Assembly: GCA_023263825.1 (NCBI GenBank)
Contig: JALQUJ010000069.1
Coordinates: 1 to 9,195 of the forward strand
Source: Porticoccus sp.
Lineage (GTDB): Bacteria; Pseudomonadota; Gammaproteobacteria; Pseudomonadales; Porticoccaceae
DNA: 9,195 nt
Direction of reading: 5' to 3'
Below, one piece after another: positions 1 to 5,521 of the stretch; the first letter of the stretch is position 1, and every line of letters begins with the position of its first letter. The position numbers and the translations under genes are program-made. The notes under the pieces are model-generated. The model made no database searches. It saw nothing but the letters and a program-made list of their open reading frames with translations, and was not told the origin of the DNA.

Positions 1-64
1 GGATATTGCTGTTATCAAAAACAACCGCAGCGACCACCTCAATATTTTTCTCTGGCTCAGACAC
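1..64 (-). CDS. Nudix hydrolase (MutT/NudG-like), N-terminal fragment cut by window edge
   Basis: Only the first 21 codons lie in the window; the gene continues past the left edge. After a short leader (VSEPEKN) it reads IEVVAAVVFDNSNI, the first beta strand typical of MutT/NudG Nudix hydrolases (compare the NudG start 'IEVVAAII'), which hydrolyse oxidised or modified nucleoside triphosphates. The Nudix box itself is outside the window, so catalytic competence cannot be judged. The start is taken as GTG at 62-64: a TGA lies in frame three codons upstream and no ATG is available after it. An AGGA stands about 10 nt upstream of the GTG. The family call rests on a short segment and is moderate in certainty. 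Confidence 0.5.
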   Translation of the reverse strand, partial: MSEPEKNIEVVAAVVFDNSNI

Positions 65-125
65 TTTTGCTCATTCCTAGGATCAGCATTACCATGATAC
101 AGTAGATTAAGCGGAGGCAATGATT

Positions 126-575
126 TTAAGAGAGAAATTCATTCAGGTAATTCCATCTCGGAACGGGCGGCCAATACCGGAGGCTGAGTGTGCAGCATCT
201 GACTGCCTTGCAGGGTTTACTGGCTTTTCTTTGGTGACAGAGAGCAAGCAGGTCAGCCTTTTGTCGGTCTGAGAGCTGCTCAGTAAGCGTGAGGTGATAT
301 GTCTGGCTGGTCCTATCCTTCGTGACCACAGAATGCCCTTTCAACACCTTCCCTGGCATTCTGTCCACAATATTCTCGTAGTAAGAGACTTGGCTGGGAT
401 CATGCTCAAGCAGCCTGGACAGTTTGCAGGCCTCTCGTGTTGAACGGGTTTTCAATGACTGTACTAGCCTTGCTGTTCTGTAGTGGTGCCGAAGATCAGA
501 AGGAACAAGCCGAGAGTAATAATAAATTGCTCGCTTGGTAAATGTGTACTTAGGATTAGAAGTTGTCTTCCGCAT
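126..575 (-). pseudogene. Truncated tyrosine-recombinase (phage/island integrase) N-terminus
   Basis: The 149-residue frame starts at ATG 575. Residues about 10-55 (YTFTKRAIYYYSRLVPSDLR, then LVQSLKTRSTREACKLSRLL) match the N-terminal segment of integrases of the DUF6538 type: an aromatic-rich 'YYYSRLVP.DLR' strand followed by 'SLKTR...EA'. Such integrases are normally about 350-450 residues with a C-terminal catalytic domain containing R-H-R-Y. None of that is present. The frame ends in low-complexity sequence (residues about 115-149, with CCTLSLRYWPP) that looks like a frameshift or junction artefact, and a Nudix gene begins only about 60 nt further on, leaving no room for a catalytic domain. 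It sits 75 nt from the 3' end of tRNA-Arg, the usual attachment point for such enzymes. I read it as a non-functional remnant of a lost element. No good ribosome-binding site is visible. Confidence 0.65.
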
Positions 576-650
576 TGTCTACCGTACCTATTGCTTATCA
601 GTTGAAAAGACAAGCCAATCAGTACGTTATGCGCTTATAGCCTAAGAAGT

Positions 651-727
<77 letters not shown>

Positions 728-742
728 TTGAATTGGGTCGCA

Positions 743-771
743 ATAGTAAAGCTTCCCCTGGCATTAGTCTA
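743..771 (-). promoter_or_regulatory. Probable sigma70 promoter of tRNA-Arg
   Basis: On the minus strand TAGACT (766-771) is followed after 17 nt by TACTAT (743-748). Each hexamer has four of six consensus matches. Immediately downstream is GCGACCC, a GC-rich discriminator of the kind seen at stringently controlled stable-RNA promoters, placing the start a few bases before the tRNA. The call is by eye. Confidence 0.45.
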
Positions 772-861
772 TTTCTGATACTAAAGGTAAGGGATGAAAC
801 CGGTCTGCTTTTGATATCCAAGCATAGGGTATACTAAAGTTCGAAATACTTGGGCAGATAA

Positions 862-1056
862 ATGAATAGAATATTAAAACGAGCCGGCTTATATGTGTTG
901 TTATTGGTGTTGTCAGGTTGCTCCTGGCTTCGGCCTCAGGCTCCAGCACCTCAGGTTCAGGTTTGCCCTCCACAGGTGTGCCCGGTATGTACCACAAAGG
1001 CTTGTCCTGCCCCTAAAATTATAGAAAAAGAAAAAATTGTTACTGTACCTATTTAG
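862..1056 (+). CDS. Small Cys/Pro-rich lipoprotein, probably the 5' part of a frameshifted gene
   Basis: The 64-residue product has a basic N-terminus (MNRILKR), a hydrophobic stretch and a clear lipobox LVLSGC, with acylation predicted at Cys20. Ser at +2 argues for outer-membrane localisation. The mature part is short and rich in Cys and Pro, with paired cysteines (CPPQVCPVC at about 35-43, then KACPAPK), and ends in IIEKEKIVTVPI. I do not recognise the family. The frame stops at TAG 1054-1056, but the -1 frame runs on without a stop to TGA 1197-1199 and gives a protein-like sequence with no start codon of its own near its beginning. The gene was therefore probably about 110 codons and is interrupted by an indel, or is read by frameshifting. 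No strong Shine-Dalgarno precedes ATG 862; a TATACT at 830-835 could be a -10 element. Confidence 0.55.
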   Translation: MNRILKRAGLYVLLLVLSGCSWLRPQAPAPQVQVCPPQVCPVCTTKACPAPKIIEKEKIVTVPI

Positions 1057-1199
1057 AGCTAAATGCCACGCCAGGACTGGCTATTCAGATTGCTAATCAA
1101 GCAGGCTTAGCTAAACGCCTACAGAAAATTGATGAGCAACCTTTGCACAAGCTGCCAGTGGATCAGCGAGTTAGTTTCGCCCAGCAGATGTTTGGATGA
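1056..1199 (+). pseudogene. Out-of-frame 3' continuation of the small lipoprotein gene
   Basis: Shifted -1 relative to the lipoprotein frame, codons from 1056 read ELNATPGLAIQIANQAG, then LAKRLQKIDEQPL and HKLPVDQRVSFAQQMFG, then TGA. This is 47 residues of balanced, amphipathic-helix-like composition. The only ATG in this frame is near the very end, so it is unlikely to be a separate gene. The natural reading is that a one-base change around 1045-1056 separated it from the upstream lipoprotein. The family is not recognised. Confidence 0.45.
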
Positions 1200-1310
1200 G
1201 TTGTTGCAGTTGAAAAGAATAGATTAGAAGTCTCGTCAATAGAACACCTATAAATAGCTTTTCTGTAAATATAACTTTGGCTCCGGTCTGTAGAATGTTC
1301 TTTAAGATAT

Positions 1311-1339
1311 TTCAACATCGAGCGTTATACCGCTATAAT
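1311..1339 (+). promoter_or_regulatory. Probable sigma70 promoter of the cytochrome c gene
   Basis: A perfect TATAAT (1334-1339) is preceded at 17-nt spacing by TTCAAC (1311-1316), a weak -35. It lies about 75 nt upstream of the chosen start codon at 1414. The rest of 1200-1392 shows no gene. Confidence 0.4.
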
Positions 1340-1413
1340 GCAGCCCTGAAAAATGCGGTACGGGCAATGTCCCACTTTTTTGGGCCGCGAATATGAATGA
1401 TACGGAGACGAGA

Positions 1414-1854
1414 ATGAGCCAATTGAAAAAAACAGGTTTTGCTGTTGTAGCCCTGACACTGGTGCTGGGACTTGTAGGTTGTAGTTCTGATACTGAAGAG
1501 TTAAAGCTGACCGCACAACAAGAAACTGAAATTTCTGAGCGTCTCGCTCCTGAAGGTGAAGTGGTTCTGGAAAAAGATGTTGCATCTGCCCCAGCGGCTA
1601 TGGCCTCAAGCGGCCCTCGTTCCGGTGAGGATATTTATAATAAGAGCTGTACTGCATGCCACTCAAGCGGTGCTGGTGGCGCGCCAAAAACTGGTGTGGC
1701 TGCTGACTGGGAAAGTCGTGTAGCTCAGGGTATAGATACACTCTATGCAAATGCAATCAATGGTGTTCGCGGTATGCCAGCTAAAGGATTGTGTATGGAC
1801 TGTAGTGACGATGAAATTAAATCCGTTGTTGATTATATTCTGGAACAGAATTAA
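1414..1854 (+). CDS. Cytochrome c5-type lipoprotein
   Basis: This is a single-haem electron carrier of the c5 type, predicted to be anchored in the envelope facing the periplasm. The 146-residue product has a lipobox LGLVGC with acylation at Cys23 and Ser at +2, which favours the outer membrane. A low-complexity Glu/Ala/Ser linker of about 45 residues follows, then a compact c-type domain. Haem attachment is CTACH at 79-83. The axial Met is in RGMPAKG (Met121). CMDC at 127-130 is the cysteine pair of cytochrome c5 proteins, and the C-terminal helix is DDEIKSVVDYIL. I chose ATG 1414 over the upstream in-frame ATG 1393 because GGAG stands 6 nt before 1414 while nothing like a Shine-Dalgarno precedes 1393. 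The gene appears monocistronic, with its own promoter and terminator. The electron-transfer partner is not indicated by the neighbours. Confidence 0.9.
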   Translation: MSQLKKTGFAVVALTLVLGLVGCSSDTEELKLTAQQETEISERLAPEGEVVLEKDVASAPAAMASSGPRSGEDIYNKSCTACHSSGAGGAPKTGVAADWESRVAQGIDTLYANAINGVRGMPAKGLCMDCSDDEIKSVVDYILEQN

Positions 1855-1893
1855 CCAAAACAGATAACTGGACTGCTGTAGATCAGTGGTCAG

Positions 1894-1926
1894 AAAAAAA
1901 CCGTGCTTGAAAGTGCGGTTTTTTTT
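1894..1926 (+). terminator. Rho-independent terminator after the cytochrome c gene
   Basis: A run of A and ACCGTGC, a TTGAAA loop, then GTGCGGT followed by eight T form a hairpin (ACCG with CGGT, extended through G-T pairs, and A-tract with T-tract). It starts 40 nt after the cytochrome stop codon. The A-tract would also allow activity on the other strand. Confidence 0.8.
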
Positions 1927-2033
1927 GCTCTAAATTTTGTCATTGAGAGCTCCATATTATTAAGATCCACATGGCATTAATGGGGACTAGTATAATCAGA
2001 TTTGAGATAGCTCAAGAAGAAGGTTTGCAGGTT

Positions 2034-2286
2034 ATGGCATCTTGTTATGGTTTAATCTTGGCGGGTGGTTTGCCCTCTCGTATGGGCACTGACAAGGCTC
2101 AATTACACGGCAACGAGCAGACGTGCTGGAGTACAGTCAAACATTATTAGAATCCCTTGGTTTAGATGTACTTATCAGTGGTAGTGAACAGGGGATACCT
2201 GATCTATTCCCAGAATTAGGTCCTTTAGCGGGGATCTATACAACGGTTAAGTACTGTGAATCCGAAAACTTAGGTATCGATGCTAT
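2034..2286 (+). pseudogene. mobA: mobA 5' remnant (molybdenum cofactor guanylyltransferase), frameshifted and truncated
   Basis: From ATG 2034 (AGAAGG about 10 nt upstream) the frame reads the MobA nucleotide-binding signature LAGGLPSRMGTDKA at residues 9-22, then stops within about 40 codons. Sequence continues in another frame from about 2123 as LEYSQTLLESLGLDVLISG and then FPELGPLAGIYTTVK, the next conserved MobA segments. Inserting one base between 2123 and 2124 (restoring ACG ATG CTG, Thr-Met-Leu) joins the two into a normal MobA N-terminus, so a single-base deletion is the simplest explanation. MobA is normally about 190-200 residues. Here similarity ends after ENLGIDA, just before the expected 'PVDMP' motif, where moaA-derived sequence begins. 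MobA attaches GMP to molybdopterin; this copy cannot make a working enzyme. Confidence 0.8.
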
Positions 2287-2520
2287 AACTTCTGTGATAC
2301 CTGTAATCGGGTTCGTGTTACCAGTGAAGGTAGGTTATTGCTTTGTTTAGGTAATGAATATTCTGTCGACCTCAAGGCAGTGATACGCCGTTACCCTGGT
2401 GACATGGAGAAGTTAAAAAATACGATTGTAGAAGCAATGGACATAAAACCAGAGAGCCATTATTTTTATGATGATGACAAGCTACAAGTTGTCAGATTAA
2501 TGAATATGACGGGGGGGTAA
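2281..2520 (+). pseudogene. moaA: moaA 3' remnant (GTP 3',8-cyclase C-terminal part)
   Basis: In frame from 2281 the sequence reads CYNFCDTCNRVRVTSEGRLL, then LCLGNEYSVDL, and ends after MNMTGG with TAA 2518-2520. This is the C-terminal portion of MoaA: the FCxxCNRxR...LxLCL cysteines that bind the second [4Fe-4S] cluster, and the terminal Gly-Gly that is essential in the family. MoaA is about 320-340 residues; only the last 79 remain, and the N-terminal radical-SAM CxxxCxxC domain is absent. An in-frame TGA (2257-2259) lies upstream, so translation from the mobA part cannot enter it without another frame change. An ATG at 2404 lies inside the frame but would yield only a short fragment. I read it as the far side of a deletion that fused mobA to moaA. 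Confidence 0.85.
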
Positions 2521-2721
2521 TTATTTATTAAATTTTTTTTGCTTGTGGTTATCGCTTAATTTTCTTAAGTACCTTTCTTTAGTTCTTTTCATTCTCAACA
2601 AATCAATCTTGAACTATTTCTTAATAATTACTCTAATTCCACATGAGATTAATTAAGAAATAATAAGGGTTTTTAATTAATAAAACATCAGTAATTAAAA
2701 ATTTTATAAAGATAAGTTTTT

Positions 2722-2844
2722 TCAGTATCCTTGAACAAGAATGACATCAACTAATTTGCTTGGGGTTTTTGCCAAGCGGGCAACGGTGTTGTTATCTAAA
2801 GAATTAAAAAATACCTGCGGTACTTTTTCTGAGTGACAAACCAT
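2722..2844 (-). pseudogene. Short protein remnant, faintly like the C-terminus of a universal stress protein
   Basis: The minus strand encodes 40 residues from ATG 2844 to TGA 2722-2724: MVCHSEKVPQVFFNSLDNNT, then VARLAKTPSKLVDVILVQGY. Read back a few codons it begins ELIMVCHSE. That, together with the order 'T.A..L...P...VILV' near the end, recalls the last strands of Usp proteins (ELIVMG.HG ... VA..L...P.PVLVV). The resemblance is weak and could be chance. A stop lies nine codons before ELIMV, and the expected ~100 upstream residues are missing. Composition is protein-like despite the AT-rich surroundings. I list it as a possible gene fragment only. Confidence 0.25.
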
Positions 2845-2846
2845 AA

Positions 2847-2875
2847 TTAGCTCTTTTATATTTATTAAATATACT
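2847..2875 (+). promoter_or_regulatory. Candidate promoter of the catabolic cassette
   Basis: TTAGCT (2847-2852) and TATACT (2870-2875) are spaced 17 nt apart; the -10 has five of six consensus bases and the -35 three. Transcription would begin near 2882, so the inverted repeat at 2892-2913 would lie just downstream. A second possibility is TATATT (2900-2905), inside the repeat, with no good -35. Confidence 0.3.
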
Positions 2876-2891
2876 TTTCGTTATGAATGGC

Positions 2892-2913
2892 TGTAATGTT
2901 ATATTTCATTACA
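2892..2913 (+). promoter_or_regulatory. Operator-like inverted repeat upstream of the Fe-ADH gene
   Basis: TGTAATG (2892-2898) and CATTACA (2907-2913) are perfect 7-bp inverted repeats separated by TTATATTT. The 22-bp element ends 25 nt before the ATG at 2939 and encloses a possible -10 (TATATT), a typical place for a repressor to bind. No regulator gene is present in the window, so the binding protein is unknown. Confidence 0.45.
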
Positions 2914-2938
2914 CCCTTTCTTAAAAAGGTAATTTTCC

Positions 2939-4087
2939 ATGAGCGTGTCCAGCTTCAAGTCTGCCCATAATCTAATAACGGGTAACGGTGCCACTAAAGA
3001 ATTGGTCGGACAATTGAACAAGTTGGGTGTAGAGAAGCCCTTTCTTGTGACGGACAAAGGTGTGAGCAACTCAGGCACATTAGCCATCATCACAGACCAA
3101 TTGCCTGAAGCTAGCTATGCGATTTACGACAATATCCCACCAGAGCCAGAAGTATCTGCTGTTCAAGTCTGTGTCGATGTATTTAAACAGGGAAATCACG
3201 ATGGCCTAGTGGCCGTGGGTGGGGGCAGTGCAATGGATACCGCCAAGTGCGTTGCAGTAATGGCTGAACATGTTGGCGATCTGGAAAGTTTGTTTGGTGA
3301 GAATATGGTTAGTCAGCGCAACATTCCATTAATTGCCATACCAACCACGGCGGGTACGGGTTCAGAAGTGACCAATATCGCCATTTTGTCTGATCCAGAA
3401 GCACAGATAAAACGAGGCATTGTGAGTGATTTTCTGTTGCCGGATGTTGCCATTGTTAGCCCGGAAATGACCCTCAGCTGCCCGAGCAACGTGACTGCTG
3501 CCAGTGGTGTGGATGCTCTGGTACATGCAATAGAAGCATACTTATCAAATTTTTCTAGCCCTATAACTGATGCTTTGGCGATCAAAGCAATGACCTTAAT
3601 TATTCATGCGCTGCCAAAAGCATTTTCTGATCCAGACAATTTAGAGGCCAGGGAAGACATGGCAACGGGTAGTTTGTTGGCAGGGTTAGCGTTTGGCAAT
3701 GCAGGCGTCGGCGCTGTTCATGCCTTGGCATACCCACTGGGAGGGCGATATCACATCTCTCATGGTGTTAGTAATGCATTGCTACTGCCCTATGTGATGG
3801 AATACAACAAACCGGTTTGTCTGGAGCGCTTTTATGACATAGCTCAAGCCTTTGGTGAGCCAGTACATAGCCTTACTCAATCACAGGCTGCCGACCGGGT
3901 AATGAATCATTTACGCGAGTTTTGTCATGAAGTGGCTATACCTGAGAATTTAAGTGCGCTAAATATTCCAAAGGCAGATATTCCTCAATTGGCTGAGGAG
4001 GCGCATAACGTCAAGCGGTTGTTACGTAACAATCCAAGAGCGCCAACTGTTGAAGACATAGCCGCGATATATGAGGCTGCGTTTTAG
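2939..4087 (+). CDS. Iron-containing (group III) alcohol dehydrogenase
   Basis: This 382-residue product has the usual length for the family and oxidises a hydroxyl to an aldehyde or ketone (or the reverse) with NAD(P). The N-terminal nucleotide domain carries LVTDKG with Asp39, the position that favours NAD over NADP in FucO-type enzymes, GGGSAMDTAK at 94-103 and PTTAGTGSE at 135-143. The metal ligands expected for the family are all present: Asp192 and His196 in VDALVHAIEAY, His261 in VHALAYPLGG, and His275 in HISHGVSNALL. ATG 2939 is preceded by AAAAAGG at 9-nt spacing. It is first in the four-gene cassette, 53 nt before the permease. Family members include lactaldehyde reductase, 1,3-propanediol dehydrogenase and 4-hydroxybutyrate dehydrogenase; the GabD-like neighbour makes an omega-hydroxy acid such as 4-hydroxybutyrate an attractive substrate, but sequence alone does not settle it. 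Confidence 0.92.
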   Translation: MSVSSFKSAHNLITGNGATKELVGQLNKLGVEKPFLVTDKGVSNSGTLAIITDQLPEASYAIYDNIPPEPEVSAVQVCVDVFKQGNHDGLVAVGGGSAMDTAKCVAVMAEHVGDLESLFGENMVSQRNIPLIAIPTTAGTGSEVTNIAILSDPEAQIKRGIVSDFLLPDVAIVSPEMTLSCPSNVTAASGVDALVHAIEAYLSNFSSPITDALAIKAMTLIIHALPKAFSDPDNLEAREDMATGSLLAGLAFGNAGVGAVHALAYPLGGRYHISHGVSNALLLPYVMEYNKPVCLERFYDIAQAFGEPVHSLTQSQAADRVMNHLREFCHEVAIPENLSALNIPKADIPQLAEEAHNVKRLLRNNPRAPTVEDIAAIYEAAF

Positions 4088-4140
4088 TGCGGCAAAGTTA
4101 ACTATAACGAACAAAAAAATAACAAAAATAGAGAGCCCTT

Positions 4141-5520
4141 ATGAGTTCCTGGAAAAACCGCAGCGAAGGACAAGAAGCTCCGTACTATGCTCTCGGTCCT
4201 TTTAAGGTCAGGTTGCCTTTTTTACATTATCGCTTTGAATTGCCTGATTACCTTCAGGGATTATTGATGTGTGCCGTTGATCTGGCTGCAATTCCTTTGA
4301 TGGTTGAGTTACTGGGGATGCCGTTTGAAGCGGCAATTGCCATCGTGATGATCAATGGTTTTTTATATTTATTACATCATATTTTGGGTGATCCTGTTGT
4401 TCCTGGTTGGATAACACCGGCGATTCCGTTAGTTATGGCCTATGTGCAAACCTATGATATGGGGGTGGATCGGGTTCATGCCCTCATCTCTTTTCAAATG
4501 ATGTTAGGTTTTCTGTCCCTAGTTCTGGGTCGAACACACTTGGCATCTAAAGTTGTTCATATGATTCCTCCAGCCATTAAATCAGGTGTGATCCTAGGTG
4601 CAGGTGTTGCCGCTGTTGCCATTGTCTTTAAAGAAGGAGGCCGCTTTGATCAGTATCCCATCACTATTAGTGTCGCCGTTGGTATTGCATTTTATTTGAT
4701 TTTTTCTCATCATTTTTCTCAACTGCGACAGCATGGAAAATTATGGTCCACCCTAGGAAAGTTAGGTATTTTCCCTATTATTATATTGGCGATTATTATC
4801 GCGCCTTTAGCCCATGAAGCCCAATGGCCAGATATTAGTTGGGGCTTCACTAAGCCTGATTTTGTACTGATATTTAGTGAATACACCATTTTTGGTGTCG
4901 GCATTCCACCCTTTATGATGTTCCTGACGGCACTGCCTACGGTACTGGCTGCCTATATCGTGTTGTTTGGTGATGTATTGCAAAGCAAGGCAATTTTGGC
5001 GGAAGCGGATGCTGTTCGTGCTGATGAAAAAATTGATTACGATCCAAATCGTGCACATTTGATTTTTGGTGGGCGTAATTTTTTGATGAGTATTTTTGGC
5101 CCGGATGTGGTGATGTGTGGGCCATTATGGGCGGCCATGCATGTGGTGGTTGTGGAACGCTACAAACAGGGTAAAGAGGCCATGAATTCCATCTTTGGTG
5201 GGTCAGGTTCTTTTCGTTGGGGTACCAATACCGGTTTGCTGCTGTTGCCTATCGTGAGTCTAGTGAAACCTATATTAGGGATTGCTTTGGCACTGACACT
5301 GTTAATACAGGGATTTGTGAGTGTGCGTATCGGTATTATGGAGGCACGAAGCCAGAGGGATCTAGGTATTGCTGGGGTGATAGCGGCGGTTTTAGTTATT
5401 AAAGGTGCAGCCTGGGCCTTTGCTGTAGGCGTTATACTTACAGCACTTATTTATGGAAAAAACTTTTTTGTGGGTGAAACAGATCAGACCTTTGTAAAAG
5501 ATCTGGATCAGAGGGAGTAA
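4141..5520 (+). CDS. Polytopic membrane permease, DUF3360-like (NCS2/SulP-type fold suspected)
   Basis: The 459-residue inner-membrane protein has roughly 12-14 hydrophobic segments after a soluble start of about 35 residues. Recognisable features are LPDYLQGLLMCAVDLAAIPL (35-54), a DPVVPGWITPAIPLV re-entrant-like segment at about 84-98, GVILGAGVAAVAIV at 149-162, the long hydrophobic run FPIIILAIII at 211-220, and a polar stretch at about 277-321 (GDVLQSKAI...EKIDYDP...GGRNFLMSIFGP) that resembles the conserved Asp-containing region of nucleobase (NCS2) and SulP transporters. I believe it belongs to DUF3360, an uncharacterised gammaproteobacterial family. No cytoplasmic STAS domain is present. 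GAGAG stands 6 nt before ATG 4141. It ends 1 nt before the aldehyde dehydrogenase, so the two are co-transcribed and probably coupled. Its partners suggest import of an organic acid or alcohol for oxidation rather than a nucleobase. Confidence 0.75.
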   Translation: MSSWKNRSEGQEAPYYALGPFKVRLPFLHYRFELPDYLQGLLMCAVDLAAIPLMVELLGMPFEAAIAIVMINGFLYLLHHILGDPVVPGWITPAIPLVMAYVQTYDMGVDRVHALISFQMMLGFLSLVLGRTHLASKVVHMIPPAIKSGVILGAGVAAVAIVFKEGGRFDQYPITISVAVGIAFYLIFSHHFSQLRQHGKLWSTLGKLGIFPIIILAIIIAPLAHEAQWPDISWGFTKPDFVLIFSEYTIFGVGIPPFMMFLTALPTVLAAYIVLFGDVLQSKAILAEADAVRADEKIDYDPNRAHLIFGGRNFLMSIFGPDVVMCGPLWAAMHVVVVERYKQGKEAMNSIFGGSGSFRWGTNTGLLLLPIVSLVKPILGIALALTLLIQGFVSVRIGIMEARSQRDLGIAGVIAAVLVIKGAAWAFAVGVILTALIYGKNFFVGETDQTFVKDLDQRE

Positions 5521-5521
5521 T

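Larger units (their letters stand above)
2521..2938. other. AT-rich intergenic region between the moaA remnant and the alcohol dehydrogenase
   Basis: These 418 nt hold no intact gene. They are strongly AT-rich, especially 2521-2720. Visible structure: ATTAATTAA (2648-2656) and TTAATTAAT (2673-2681) form a 9-bp inverted repeat with a 16-nt spacer; a short minus-strand reading frame lies at 2722-2844; a candidate promoter and a clear inverted repeat stand just before the dehydrogenase gene (separate entries). Confidence 0.7.

Noticed and set aside
1..650. A duplicated tRNA 3' end (attachment-site repeat) beyond the integrase remnant
   Set aside because: I looked for a second copy of the tRNA-Arg 3' segment in 1-650 and saw none.
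764..997. Minus-strand frame of 77 codons opposite the lipoprotein
   Set aside because: It overlaps the lipoprotein start and signal peptide and has no recognisable domain or ribosome-binding site; it is an antisense shadow.
1991..1996. TATAAT upstream of the mobA remnant as a promoter
   Set aside because: A good -10 match, but no -35 hexamer at 16-18 nt and the gene it would serve is broken; too weak to list.
2648..2681. ATTAATTAA / TTAATTAAT inverted repeat as a regulatory site
   Set aside because: Such pairs are expected by chance in sequence this AT-rich and it is far from any start codon.
2758..2777. Hairpin GCTTGG-N8-CCAAGC that could be a terminator
   Set aside because: There is no T-tract after it on either strand, the T-run is in the loop, and it lies within the possible protein remnant.
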